Of a DNA stretch of 64,000 nt, positions 8,669 to 20,975 are shown in pieces; the first letter of the stretch is position 1, and the number at the start of each line of letters is the position of its first letter. Location: contig NZ_JAPDDR010000003.1 in the NCBI RefSeq assembly GCF_025950095.1, forward strand, positions 310,001 through 374,000, written 5' to 3'. The notes below the pieces were generated by a model, which did not search any database, was not told where the DNA came from, and worked only from the letters and a program-made list of their open reading frames with translations. Made by a program: the position numbers and the translations under genes. This DNA comes from Luteolibacter rhizosphaerae. GTDB taxonomy: Bacteria; Verrucomicrobiota; Verrucomicrobiia; Verrucomicrobiales; Akkermansiaceae.

Positions 8669-8697
8669 CTCGCTACTGCTCCCTGCTACTCGCTACT
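8669..8697 (+). repeat. Direct repeat in the atpA-atpG spacer
   Basis: CTCGCTACT occurs at 8669-8677 and again at 8689-8697, with a 20-bp period, in a pyrimidine-dominated spacer that runs into the atpG start. No Shine-Dalgarno is visible there. Its function is unknown. Confidence 0.6.
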
Positions 8698-8707
8698 TCT
8701 TCTTCCC

Positions 8708-9607
8708 ATGGCCAACCTTCGCGACATCCGCCGACGCATCAAGTCGGTCAAGAACACCGCCCAGATCACCCGGGCGATGCAGCTTGTCGCTGCCGCCAAG
8801 ATGAAGAAGGCGCAGGACCAGGCGCTCGCCGGTCGTGATTACGCCGATCTTCTCAATCAGGTCCTCGTGAACCTGAAGGAGAACGTCGGTGAGGAAGCCC
8901 ACCCGCTCCTCCAGACCCGCGATGGCGGCAAGGAACTGGTGCTGGTGATCTCCACCGACAAGGGCCTCTGCGGCGCGCTCAATACCAACGTCGGCAAGAA
9001 GATCCGCGCCGAGGTCTCGAAGGACGCGGACTTCGTCACCGTCGGCCGCAAACTGCGCAACCAGCTCGCGAAGGCCGGTCGCAACATGGTTGCCGACTTC
9101 GAGGTGAAGGACCCGGTTCCTTTCGCCGAAGCCCGTCCGATCGCAAAGTTCCTGACCAAGGCCTTCCTCGAAGGTGGCTACAGCAAGGTCAGCGTCGCCT
9201 TCGCGAACTACGTCAACGTGATGCGCCAGGAGCCGACCATCGTCCAGCTCCTGCCGATCTCGACCGCTTCCCTCGGCGAGAAGCAGGATTACGAGGGCAT
9301 GGGCGCCGAGGTGAAGGTTAAGGCAACCGACCACGGTGCTGCCCTTTCCAAGGACTATCTCTTTGAGCCCTCCGGCAAGGACGTCCTCGATACCCTCCTG
9401 CCGCTCTACATCAACTTCCAGGTCTATCAGATGCTGGTCGAGAGCCGCGCCTCCGAGCACTCCGCCCGGATGGTCGCCATGAAGGGCGCCACGGACAACG
9501 CCAAGAAGTTCATCAAGGAGCTGACCCTAGAATACAACAAGCTCCGGCAGGCCGCCATTACCGCGGAACTGCTCGAGATCACCACGGCCATGCGCGCCAT
9601 GGAGTGA
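8708..9607 (+). CDS. atpG: F1Fo ATP synthase subunit gamma
   Basis: A 299-residue central-stalk subunit. The N-terminal coiled-coil helix has LRDIRRRIKSVKNTAQITRA, a near-universal gamma start. The middle has the Rossmann-like core with STDKGLCGALN. The C-terminal helix ends with ITAELLEITTAMRAME, which inserts into the alpha3beta3 head. Length is normal. Downstream, instead of atpD, two putative lipoprotein genes follow within 25 and 18 bp. Confidence 0.97.
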   Translation: MANLRDIRRRIKSVKNTAQITRAMQLVAAAKMKKAQDQALAGRDYADLLNQVLVNLKENVGEEAHPLLQTRDGGKELVLVISTDKGLCGALNTNVGKKIRAEVSKDADFVTVGRKLRNQLAKAGRNMVADFEVKDPVPFAEARPIAKFLTKAFLEGGYSKVSVAFANYVNVMRQEPTIVQLLPISTASLGEKQDYEGMGAEVKVKATDHGAALSKDYLFEPSGKDVLDTLLPLYINFQVYQMLVESRASEHSARMVAMKGATDNAKKFIKELTLEYNKLRQAAITAELLEITTAMRAME

Positions 9608-9632
9608 TCGGCTCCCGCTTCTTATCTCCGTC

Positions 9633-10154
9633 ATGAAACTCGTCCTTCCATTGCTTCCGATTGCCGCGGCGCTCCTGAGCGTCAGCTGCGGCGGCGGTGG
9701 CCTTGACTATGCCGAGGCCTCGGCTCCGACTGCCCCTTATCAGGTGGCTGTCGTGAAGGGCTTCGGCTACAAGGTGGATGGCCCCGATGCCCGGGGTAAG
9801 CAACTGTCGAACGAGTTTGCCTCCGTCCTTGCCGAGGAGATCCAAAATGTCGGCAAGTTCTCGAAGGTGACCACCGCTTCCGAGTCGGGTCGCGCCCTCC
9901 GCATTGAGGGAGACGTGACCTATCTGGAAGAGGGAAACAACGCCCTGCGCATCGGCATCGGCATGGGTGCTGGGAGTGCTCATTTTAACTGCACCGGTCG
10001 CTTCGTCGACAACTCCACCGGTAAGCTGCTCGGGACCTTTGAGGTCGAACGCAGCAGTAAATCGGGCCTCCGCGGCGTGGCCGATACCTTCCCGATCATC
10101 CGCCGTTCCGCTGCAGGCGACATCGCCGCAAAGGCCGCAGAGCTCGCCCACTGA
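9633..10154 (+). CDS. Putative lipoprotein (DUF4410-like) inside the atp operon
   Basis: A 173-residue exported protein. The N-terminus is a lipoprotein signal with hydrophobic residues 4-17 and a lipobox ending SVSC. The mature part resembles DUF4410-type envelope proteins: a strand with YQVAVVKGFGY, then a segment in which the protein would form a complex or oligomer (LSNEFASVLAEEIQNVGKFS), then a Gly-rich strand and a C-terminal helix. The precise function is unknown. It sits 25 bp after atpG in the same orientation and is followed 18 bp later by a second lipoprotein gene, so it is almost certainly co-transcribed with the ATP synthase. Confidence 0.65.
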   Translation: MKLVLPLLPIAAALLSVSCGGGGLDYAEASAPTAPYQVAVVKGFGYKVDGPDARGKQLSNEFASVLAEEIQNVGKFSKVTTASESGRALRIEGDVTYLEEGNNALRIGIGMGAGSAHFNCTGRFVDNSTGKLLGTFEVERSSKSGLRGVADTFPIIRRSAAGDIAAKAAELAH

Positions 10155-10172
10155 TTTCCCTCTCATATCCCG

Positions 10173-12172
<2,000 letters not shown>

Positions 12173-12198
12173 TTCTTCGAAGAAGCCAGAGGCAGGAA

Positions 12199-12251
12199 TC
12201 CAGAGACAAGATCTCGAAATTCAAGCCCCTGGTCTCTGGACTCTGGTCTCT
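12199..12251 (+). repeat. Inverted/direct repeats in the atpD-atpC spacer
   Basis: TCCAGAGAC at 12199-12207 is the exact reverse complement of GTCTCTGGA at 12232-12240, giving a 9-bp stem with a 24-nt loop. GGTCTCT at 12231-12237 repeats at 12245-12251. The spacer as a whole has low complexity. No function is known. Confidence 0.6.
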
Positions 12252-12259
12252 CAAATCTC

Positions 12260-12673
12260 ATGGCTCTCCACCTCGAAATCGTCACCCCGGAGAAAAAGAT
12301 CTTCTCCGACACCGTCGGCAACGTCTACCTGCCCGGGGCTGATGGCGAGCTTGGCATTCTCGACGGCCACGCCGCCTTGGTGACCGCGCTTCAGCCGGGC
12401 GAGCTTCGCTACGAGAAGAACGGCCAGACCGTCTCCATGGCCATCGGCACCGGCTTCGCCGAAGTCACCGAGCACCGCGTGAACGTCCTCACCGACCTCG
12501 CCGCGGATGCCGACCAGATCGACGAAGCCAAGGTCGAAGCCGCCATGAAGCGTGCGGAAGAGCAGCTCGCCGGCATCAGCCACGACAACGATGCCGAAGA
12601 GGTGGCTCACCTCCAGGCCATCATCGCCAAGTCGATGGCCCAGCTCCGCCTCAAGCGCCGCAACCACAACTAA
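12260..12673 (+). CDS. atpC: F1Fo ATP synthase subunit epsilon
   Basis: A 137-residue central-stalk subunit. The N-terminal beta sandwich has LHLEIVTPEKKIFSDTVGNV and GADGELGILDGHAALVTALQ, both typical. The C-terminal helical hairpin (about residues 85-137) is complete, so regulation by the C-terminal helix is possible. It is the last gene of the ATP synthase operon, with a terminator 25 bp after its stop. Confidence 0.95.
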   Translation: MALHLEIVTPEKKIFSDTVGNVYLPGADGELGILDGHAALVTALQPGELRYEKNGQTVSMAIGTGFAEVTEHRVNVLTDLAADADQIDEAKVEAAMKRAEEQLAGISHDNDAEEVAHLQAIIAKSMAQLRLKRRNHN

Positions 12674-12698
12674 GGTCAGCGGACCGATTCATCACCAC

Positions 12699-12727
12699 GG
12701 AAAGGGGCGCACCAGCGCCCCTTTTCC
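12699..12727 (+). terminator. Terminator of the atp operon
   Basis: GGAAAGGGGCGC (12699-12710), a 4-nt ACCA loop and GCGCCCCTTTTCC (12715-12727) form a GC-rich hairpin with an A-tract/T-tract base. It is located 25 bp after the atpC stop. Confidence 0.8.
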
Positions 12728-12735
12728 ATGTACCT

Positions 12736-12816
12736 CAAGGAGGGGGTGCGTCTCGCGCCCTCTCTCACACGTCACGCTCCCGACCCGCGAGGGGCGCGAG
12801 ACGCACCCCCTCCTTG
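12736..12816. repeat. Long inverted repeat (25-bp perfect arms)
   Basis: Positions 12736-12760 and 12792-12816 are exact reverse complements (25 bp), separated by 31 nt. The arms are rich in G/C and begin with an AAGGAGGGGGTGCG core. It lies directly after the atp terminator and before an uncharacterised gene. It could be a small non-coding mobile or REP-like element, or a second terminator. No coding potential is apparent. Confidence 0.8.
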
Positions 12817-12895
12817 TTCTCTTCCTCCCCTCACTCCAAATACCCTCTCCCTTTCCCATTCCCCCGCCCCCGAGACTCCTCCTATCCTCCCCCAA

Positions 12896-14446
12896 ATGCG
12901 CCTCCATCCACGTGTCTGGGAAATGCTCCGATCCCGTCGAACGAAGATCATCCTCGCGTGCTCTCCCTTCATCCTCGCCCTGCTGGTAGCACTCGCCTAC
13001 CCCGTCTCCACTTGGCTCGGCCGCCGCTCCCTTGAGCAGTTCGTCGAGTCCATGCACGACCAAGGCTACGTCACCAACGCCGCCGCCTACTTCTCTCCCT
13101 CCGGCCCCGCCGAGGAGAATTACTTCCTCCATCCCGCCGCGCTCGCGGAGCAGGAGAAATCCGGCAGCATCGTGAAAGCCCTGCGCTACTTCGAGCCGCC
13201 GCTTCCCGGGATCTCGCGACGTTTGGAAACCGGCGAACCCGCCCTCGCTCGCCGCGCCGACCTCCGCACTTGGCTCACGCCTCCCTTGGCGGACGAAGCT
13301 GGGACCGCCCGCCATCTGCTCGCCGCCATCGAGCCCTCGAGCCGCCGCCTCGATGAACTCCGCGAAGCTCTGAAACGACCCCGCGCCGAGTGGCCCTTGG
13401 ATGATGGCTTGGACGCAAGCACGGAAGCCATCGAGAAGATCGTCCGCTCCCAGTTCCGCCTCCGTCCCGTTGCGGATTTCGCCGCCGATGAAGCTTATCT
13501 TTACCTCGCTCTCGGGGATAGCGAGCGCGCGGCCGCGGACCTCGGAGCCATGCTTGAATGCAACCGCCTCTATCTCTCGTCCAAACCCACCGTTGTAGCT
13601 CTCCTTCTTCATGAAGCTCTCTCGCGGGGAACCACCAGATTGATCTGGGAAGGCATCGCCCGCTCCTCATGGAACGAAGCGCAGCTCGCTTCCTTCGAAG
13701 CAGCCTTGGCTCGCGAGAATCCCCAGTCCGCCCTTATCCAAGCCTTCCATGGAGAAGCTGCCCTTCTTGAAATCTGGGCGGCCAAAGTCGGCTCCCTTGA
13801 GAGCCACGACCAAGGAGCCAATCTCCTCAAAGGCTGGGATCCCGATCTTGATCGCATCCAACAACGGCTGCGCGGAATCTGGCGCGAACTCCGCCCGCTT
13901 GGCTTCGTCCTATCGAAGCACGTGCAGAGCCAGCGCGCGCTCTTCGGTGAGATGACGCTTCCCGATGGCACCGCCCGCCAACGCTTCGAACCCGAGGACC
14001 TCGCCCGCTTCCGCAGCACGCTCGACTCGCTTCCCCAAGCGATCGTGACCAGCGAGAGCGGTGCCACCCACACCAGCCGCGATATCGATGCCGAAGCTTG
14101 GGGAATGCTTCGATCTCTCTCCACCACCGTCCTCCGCGCGGAGGCCACCATCGCCCTCGCCCGCACCGGCATTGCCTTGGAGCGCTATCGTCTCCAGCAC
14201 GGCATTCACCCTGCCTCCTTGCAGGAACTTGTCCCGGCCTATCTTCCCTCTGTTCTGTTAGATCCTTTCACCCGCCGACCTCTCCACTACCGGGTGCAAG
14301 CGGATGGCTCTCCGCAGGTTTGGTCCATCGGCGCCAATCTCACCGATGAGGGCGGCCTTCCAAAACGCGACCGGGATCAGGGTGATCTCGTCTGGATCAC
14401 CCGTCCCATCCCCGGCTACACCGAGAAGGAGTTCCGCAAGCCCTGA
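12896..14446 (+). CDS. Uncharacterised membrane-anchored protein
   Basis: A 516-residue protein with one N-terminal transmembrane helix (about residues 18-38, IILACSPFILALLVALAYPV) after a basic, Arg-rich start. A large Leu/Glu/Arg-rich helical domain follows that I do not recognise. Near the C-terminus a conserved-looking stretch, LQHGIHPASLQELVPAYLPS then DPFTRRPLHYRV, is reminiscent of the C-terminal parts of Planctomycete and Verrucomicrobia envelope proteins. The ATG at 12896 is preferred over a longer frame starting at 12728 because the longer start falls in the inverted repeat. It is convergent with a PEP-CTERM gene whose stop lies only 9 bp away. Confidence 0.7.
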   Translation: MRLHPRVWEMLRSRRTKIILACSPFILALLVALAYPVSTWLGRRSLEQFVESMHDQGYVTNAAAYFSPSGPAEENYFLHPAALAEQEKSGSIVKALRYFEPPLPGISRRLETGEPALARRADLRTWLTPPLADEAGTARHLLAAIEPSSRRLDELREALKRPRAEWPLDDGLDASTEAIEKIVRSQFRLRPVADFAADEAYLYLALGDSERAAADLGAMLECNRLYLSSKPTVVALLLHEALSRGTTRLIWEGIARSSWNEAQLASFEAALARENPQSALIQAFHGEAALLEIWAAKVGSLESHDQGANLLKGWDPDLDRIQQRLRGIWRELRPLGFVLSKHVQSQRALFGEMTLPDGTARQRFEPEDLARFRSTLDSLPQAIVTSESGATHTSRDIDAEAWGMLRSLSTTVLRAEATIALARTGIALERYRLQHGIHPASLQELVPAYLPSVLLDPFTRRPLHYRVQADGSPQVWSIGANLTDEGGLPKRDRDQGDLVWITRPIPGYTEKEFRKP

Positions 14447-14455
14447 GGCCCGGAC

Positions 14456-15250
14456 TTACCTTCTGCGGCGCAGCAGTGGCACCAGACCCAGCATGCCTAA
14501 CAGCACGGCCGCAGGCTCCGGTACCGGTGCCGGCGTGATCGAGAGAATCCCTTGGAAGATCGACACGCGGTGCGCATTGTCGCGATCCGAGAAGGAGTAG
14601 ATGCTGAAGGACGAGATCGGCGTGTCTCCGAAGTCCAGGAAGGTCCGGTAAGCCGGTGCATTGTTCGGATTCCCCGCCGGACCGGAGATCGCATACGTGA
14701 TCGATTGCCCGTTACCCGTCGCGATGATCCCCGCGCTCAAGCTCGTGTCCTGCGTAAAGACAAAACCTGCATCGATACCACTGCCGATCGATCCCGGCGC
14801 CAGCGTCAGGAATGCCTCGGCCGCGATCGCATCGCGGAAGCCATTGCCACCTGCCAGGTTCGATTGATCCGAGTCCACGTCATCCAGGCCCAGCGAGCCC
14901 AGGATCACCGGCACGGAGAAAGTGAAGTCCCAGCGCTGGTAGTGCAGCAGGGTTCCGTTCAGATCGTTTGCATCGTCCTGTGTTCCCAAGATGAAGCCGG
15001 TCGGATTGCCGGAGGTATCCAGCGTCAGGTTTCGCGTGGAAGGATCCGCTGTTCCCACGATCGAGCTTTGGAAGGTGAGCGTCACGCCGTCCTTCACCAA
15101 GGTGCCGGAAGTCGCGTTGTTCAGATAGCCCGTTTGGGTGTTCGAGCCGTTCGTCCACACATCGGTGATGAAGGAGAAGGTCGTGACGGCTTCGGCCGTT
15201 AGAGCAGAGCAGGCGAATGCCAGCCCCAGCAAGGAGGTGAGCTTGTTCAT
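14456..15250 (-). CDS. PEP-CTERM sorting-signal protein
   Basis: A 264-residue exported protein with an N-terminal signal peptide (ending TAEA) and a C-terminal PEP-CTERM tripartite signal: VPEPAAVLLG, a hydrophobic helix, and the basic tail LLRRRR. The central part is Gly, Asn, Ser and Asp rich and beta-structured, typical of surface proteins of this class. Such proteins are processed at the PEP motif by an exosortase; none is encoded in the window. A second PEP-CTERM protein is at 42432-43358. The promoter region upstream has an 8-bp direct repeat with a 10-bp period. Confidence 0.9.
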   Translation of the reverse strand: MNKLTSLLGLAFACSALTAEAVTTFSFITDVWTNGSNTQTGYLNNATSGTLVKDGVTLTFQSSIVGTADPSTRNLTLDTSGNPTGFILGTQDDANDLNGTLLHYQRWDFTFSVPVILGSLGLDDVDSDQSNLAGGNGFRDAIAAEAFLTLAPGSIGSGIDAGFVFTQDTSLSAGIIATGNGQSITYAISGPAGNPNNAPAYRTFLDFGDTPISSFSIYSFSDRDNAHRVSIFQGILSITPAPVPEPAAVLLGMLGLVPLLRRRR

Positions 15251-15292
15251 GGTTGGGGAGAGATCGAGACGAGAGGCCGGGACTCTTGATCT

Positions 15293-15310
15293 TTAATCAA
15301 AGTTAATCAA
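15293..15310. promoter_or_regulatory. Direct repeat operator-like element upstream of the PEP-CTERM gene
   Basis: TTAATCAA occurs at 15293-15300 and 15303-15310 (10-bp period, the same face of the helix). It lies within a longer imperfect dyad bounded by CTTGAT (15285-15290) and ATCAAG (15306-15311), 35-60 bp upstream of the start at 15250. This is the AT-rich part of the promoter and a plausible regulator site. Confidence 0.45.
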
Positions 15311-15367
15311 GTGCCGTGATCACGTAAGAATCCGGATCCACAGACATTTCCTGACCTTTCTACCCCA

Positions 15368-16279
15368 TCACTCCCCGATATCCCAAGCTGTCACCCACTC
15401 GGTGCTCCCCAGCATCCAGCCGTCCTCCACCAAGCGTTCCACCATGTCCGGGAAGTGGGCTGCGCCATAGAAGACCCCGAGCTTCTTCTTGCCCGCTTCC
15501 ACCTCGCGCGCCAGCACCTCCAGGCACTTCGCATTGCGATCACTGATGATCACGCTCTCGCCCGCGAGCCCTGCCACCTGATCGTCACCGGCACCCAGCG
15601 TGTGCACCAACTCGCGCTTCACCCCGTTCGCACTACCGCGGATCAGCGAGGTGAGCAGCTTGAAAGTGCTCGGCTGCTTCACGCCTTTCTGATCCGCTTC
15701 GAGCCCTGCCTTCAGCACGAAGCTGAGCAGCGACTCGCCGCGCTTCTCCTGTAGCTCCACGAACTCGTCGTAGCTCAGATCCGCATGCACGAAGTTCGGC
15801 TTCGCATAGTCGATCTCCTTCATCTGGTAGGCCAGATCCAACCACTTCGCACCCGCCTCATAGGCTTTGTGCAGCCCGCTCAAATTGCCTTTCGGCTTCT
15901 TCTCCGGCGCCACAGGTTCCGCATCTTCGCTCGGCTCTTCCTCCTCGGCCCGGATCTCCTCCAGCGAGGCAGGCCTGCCATTTCCGATGCCCTCCCACAG
16001 CAGTGCATCGTAGCTCTCGAACCTCGTGTTCAGCGCCTGATAGTACTTCTTGTCCGCGATGTGGATCGCGCCGATCAGCTCCACGCTGGCATCCCCTTTC
16101 GTCAGCTTGACCACCGCCGTCTGCAGCTCGGTCGCCTTCCCCTTCTCCTCCACGCGGATGAATTGCTCCTTCTTCTCGGCCTCCTCCGTTTGCGCGGCAT
16201 CGGCCGCAGCCGGAGCCGCGGGTTCGGCCCGCAGTGCGGGGATCAGGAATGCGGCAATCAGCCAGAGGTGCTTCTTCAT
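15368..16279 (-). CDS. TraB/GumN-like secreted protein
   Basis: A 303-residue protein with a signal peptide (MKKHLWLIAAFLIPALRA) followed by an Ala/Glu-rich linker. The core contains VELIGAIHIADKKYYQAL and SYDALLWEGIG, the conserved parts of the TraB/GumN family (GxxH and an acidic motif). Near the C-terminus KKLGVFYGAAHFPDMVERL gives a second GxxH. TIKI-type members are metal-dependent proteases, which suggests but does not prove peptidase activity. It is 75 bp downstream of, and in the same direction as, the DUF4394 gene. Confidence 0.75.
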   Translation of the reverse strand: MKKHLWLIAAFLIPALRAEPAAPAAADAAQTEEAEKKEQFIRVEEKGKATELQTAVVKLTKGDASVELIGAIHIADKKYYQALNTRFESYDALLWEGIGNGRPASLEEIRAEEEEPSEDAEPVAPEKKPKGNLSGLHKAYEAGAKWLDLAYQMKEIDYAKPNFVHADLSYDEFVELQEKRGESLLSFVLKAGLEADQKGVKQPSTFKLLTSLIRGSANGVKRELVHTLGAGDDQVAGLAGESVIISDRNAKCLEVLAREVEAGKKKLGVFYGAAHFPDMVERLVEDGWMLGSTEWVTAWDIGE

Positions 16280-16354
16280 CGTCGTCGCCAGCTTACGCCG
16301 GAAAGCGCCGGAAGAAAGCCCCCTCGTCTCGCGAAGTGATCCCGCTCCTGCTTC

Positions 16355-18316
16355 TCATGGAAGCACGATCCGCCAGTAGCGCCGCTTCTCGCCCTCGTAT
16401 CGTGGCACCGGCACCGTGGTCGTCGTTTGCGTTGCTGTAATTTTGTAGGCGTAGGGCGTCCAGTTGATCAGGTCCTCGGAGGTCTCGATGGAATAAACCG
16501 AACCGATCCCGGAAGGCCATGAGATCGGGATGTGTCCGTTTCCGGCTTCACCGGCCACCGCTAGCCCCGCAATGGATCCGCCGCCGCTGATCGGTCCCTT
16601 GTTGATCGCCGCCCCGGTCGAGAGCTCGATGCGATACAAGCCCGTGCTCGACCCCGTCCTCAGCGCGGCCCATCCATGGCCGTTCGATGGCGTGTTGCTC
16701 GCGCCGCTCGTCCCGCCCTCCGCCGTGATGTCGAACCCGCATACTGCGGAGAAATCCACCGTCGTGCTCCCTACTTTCACCACCTTTTGCTGCGTCTGAG
16801 TTCCCGAGTTGGGCGGGTTCTGGATCCACAGCGAGTCGTTGGAGGAGTTGAGCGTATACTGCGTCGTGCTACCCGCCGCACTGTTGGCATAAGAGTTGGT
16901 GTAGGCCGTCTCCATCGCCCGGGTTCCCCCTCCGCTGATGTTGCCGTCCGGGTTGACTCCCGACACGGACCCGGCTGCACCGCCGTAGTTCCCGTCGACT
17001 GGAGCACCGTTGGTCGGATTGATCCGGAAGTTGAGGCCGGACGGAGTCACCACCCGGATCCGGTCCGCAGTCGGATTGAAATCGAAGCCGTAGCCGGAAG
17101 TTGGCACCGGTAGATCGACTGGCGTCGTGCCGTCGGCCTCCACGAACTGGGCTTGGCCTGCAATGCCCACCATCGCCATTGCCCCGGTCTTTGGATCCAG
17201 CAGATACAGGCTGGCACTATTGGCATCCGCATTCACTCCCAGACCCATCAGCTGGCCGTTCAGCGGTCGGAAATCGATGCCCACCAGCGTCTCCCCGCTG
17301 GCTAGAGATGCGGTATTGAGCGGGATGGTGTTCGCCACTCCCGGATTCGTGGTTCTGAAGAGGACAAGGTTGGATCCGCCTTCGCTCAGTCCCACCGCTA
17401 CCGGAAGTTGGGTCCGGATCGCGAGACTTCGCGCCGTGTACCCGCTCAGCGCACCGAGGAAGGTCGGGCTACCGTTGGCCAGATTGATCCGATACAGGTT
17501 GGTGAAGCCCAAGCCTGTGCTCAGGATCGCGTAGGCGGATCCGGGCGCCGCCGCGTTGCTGCTCGGAGCATTCACCCCCGGCGCGATGTCGAATCCCCGC
17601 ACCGCCGTGATCCCCACGATCTGGGAAATCGTCACCGTCTTCCCCTCGGTTTGTGTTCCCGAGTTGGGCGCATTCTGGATGTAGATGCTGTCCGTGGAGG
17701 AATCGAAGGTGTATTGCGTCGTGATCCCCGTCACCGGGTCATTGTTCGTGTAGGCCGTCCCGTCCACTCCCGTGGTCGCGCCGTTGATCGGTCCGTCCGG
17801 ATTCATTCCAGCTGTCGTCTCGCTACTGTCCAGATAGTCTCCCGTGTTCGGATTCATTCTCACATTCAGACCGCTGGTGGAGACGATCCGCAGGCGGTCC
17901 ACGGCCGGGTTGAAATCGATGTCAAAGCGGTTCGCTGCAGTTGCTACTGGCGTGCCGCTTGCGTCGACCAAAGGCTGAGCTGGACCGACGAGGTTCGCCG
18001 TACCCGTCTCCGGGCTCAGGTGGTAGAGTGCCAGGCCGCCGCTTGTCGTGTTCCGGGCCAGCCCGTAGAGCTGCTGGTTCAGTGGCCGCACGTCGATCGC
18101 CACCAGCGAATCACCGGACTGCAGCCCGGTGATAGCCATCGGCGGGCTGGCGCTGGCTACCGCCGTGTCGCAGAAAGAGACCAGACGGTTGTCATCCGTC
18201 AGCACATAAAAGCCGATCCCCGGCTTGCCGATGGTAGGGGAAATGCCGGCGTAACAGGGCACTGTCGCCAGAAGCGCGAGCAGGGAGGAAGCTCTCATGG
18301 GCCGCTTGATATCCAT
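16355..18316 (-). CDS. Secreted protein with two DUF4394 domains
   Basis: A 653-residue exported protein: signal peptide (about residues 1-24), then two similar DUF4394 domains. Copy one has LTDDNRLVSFCDT, DSLVAIDVRPLNQQLYGLA and FDIDFNPAVDRLRIVS. Copy two has ETLVGIDFRPLNGQLMGLG and GFDFNPTADRIRVVTPSG, so the protein is an internal duplication. DUF4394 is a beta-propeller-like domain of unknown function common in surface proteins. The last 60 residues have the YSIETSEDLINW module that ends WRIVLP, also found on two giants in this window. The ATG at 18316 is preferred because it gives a normal signal peptide; an in-frame ATG at 18298 is also possible. Confidence 0.75.
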   Translation of the reverse strand: MDIKRPMRASSLLALLATVPCYAGISPTIGKPGIGFYVLTDDNRLVSFCDTAVASASPPMAITGLQSGDSLVAIDVRPLNQQLYGLARNTTSGGLALYHLSPETGTANLVGPAQPLVDASGTPVATAANRFDIDFNPAVDRLRIVSTSGLNVRMNPNTGDYLDSSETTAGMNPDGPINGATTGVDGTAYTNNDPVTGITTQYTFDSSTDSIYIQNAPNSGTQTEGKTVTISQIVGITAVRGFDIAPGVNAPSSNAAAPGSAYAILSTGLGFTNLYRINLANGSPTFLGALSGYTARSLAIRTQLPVAVGLSEGGSNLVLFRTTNPGVANTIPLNTASLASGETLVGIDFRPLNGQLMGLGVNADANSASLYLLDPKTGAMAMVGIAGQAQFVEADGTTPVDLPVPTSGYGFDFNPTADRIRVVTPSGLNFRINPTNGAPVDGNYGGAAGSVSGVNPDGNISGGGTRAMETAYTNSYANSAAGSTTQYTLNSSNDSLWIQNPPNSGTQTQQKVVKVGSTTVDFSAVCGFDITAEGGTSGASNTPSNGHGWAALRTGSSTGLYRIELSTGAAINKGPISGGGSIAGLAVAGEAGNGHIPISWPSGIGSVYSIETSEDLINWTPYAYKITATQTTTTVPVPRYEGEKRRYWRIVLP

Positions 18317-18432
18317 TTCCCGCTTATAATCAAGGGTCCTTCCCGAATGACCCCATAGGGATTTTCCACCGGCTTCGCCGCCCGCATGCACCGCCGTTGC
18401 CGATCTCCCGATCATCGTGTATCTCCCGGCAA

Positions 18433-20220
<1,788 letters not shown>

Positions 20221-20227
20221 GCCATTC

Positions 20228-20503
20228 ATGTCCGACACCCTCGTCCAGACGATCGAAGACGTCTCGCTCGATGTTCCTTGGAATGTCGTGGTCCATGACG
20301 ATCCCGTGAATCTGATGAGCTACGTCACGCTCGTGCTGATGAAGATCTTCGGCTACCCGGAGAACCGCGCTTCCGCCATGATGATGGAAGTCCACAAGCG
20401 CGGCCGCTCCATCGTGTGGACCGGCGAGCGCGAAAAGGCCGAGTTCTATACCCAGCAGCTTCAGGCCCATCAGTTGAAGACCTCCATGGAGAAAGCGGAA
20501 TGA
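20228..20503 (+). CDS. clpS: ATP-dependent Clp protease adaptor ClpS
   Basis: A 91-residue adaptor that delivers N-degron substrates to ClpA-type unfoldases. The core PWNVVVHDDPVNLMSYVTLV is the hallmark, followed by IFGYPENRASAMMMEVHKRG, both present in full. The start at ATG 20228 is 7 bp after ispG; a longer frame would overlap ispG. The stop TGA overlaps the ATG of the next gene by 4 bp (ATGA), showing translational coupling with the DUF2017-like protein. No ClpA or ClpP is encoded in the window. Confidence 0.95.
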   Translation: MSDTLVQTIEDVSLDVPWNVVVHDDPVNLMSYVTLVLMKIFGYPENRASAMMMEVHKRGRSIVWTGEREKAEFYTQQLQAHQLKTSMEKAE

Positions 20504-20958
20504 AGGTCGGACCCACGCTCCAAGGCGGCCTGCGCATCGATGTGGAAACCTCGCTCGATTGGATGGTGCTACGATGCATCTCGTACGACGCCCGTGGCGG
20601 TGGCATCGATCTTGCGGGTCGTGTGTCCTCACCCATGGAGCAGGATGAGAACTTCGCGGACTGGCAGGACTTCGTTCTCCCCGACTTGCGCGATAGCTTC
20701 AACTCCCAGCTCGATACCATCGAGGGAGCCCTCTCCCTCGCAGGCGATGGTGAGGAACCCGCCGAGATTCACATCTCCAAGCAGGATGCCGAGCTCTGGT
20801 ATGGCGGCCTCAATCAAGCCCGACTCGCCCTTGAAGAGCGCTACGGCTTCGCCTCGGAGAATCCCGAAGGCATGACCCCGGGCAAGCGTTCCGCCTGGTT
20901 CCGCTCGCAGTTCTACCTGCACGTCCAGAGCGTCCTGCTCGACCACGTCATGCGCTGA
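20500..20958 (+). CDS. DUF2017-like protein coupled to clpS
   Basis: A 152-residue cytoplasmic protein beginning MKVGPTLQGGLRIDVE. It is mostly helical and acidic and has no transmembrane segment. In actinobacteria a DUF2017 protein is a frequent neighbour of ClpS. I infer this family from position and length, not from a motif I can verify. The start is fixed by the 4-bp overlap with clpS. It is convergent with the glycosyltransferase gene, whose stop is 17 bp away. Confidence 0.6.
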   Translation: MKVGPTLQGGLRIDVETSLDWMVLRCISYDARGGGIDLAGRVSSPMEQDENFADWQDFVLPDLRDSFNSQLDTIEGALSLAGDGEEPAEIHISKQDAELWYGGLNQARLALEERYGFASENPEGMTPGKRSAWFRSQFYLHVQSVLLDHVMR

Positions 20959-20975
20959 GCGTGGGACACCTGCCG

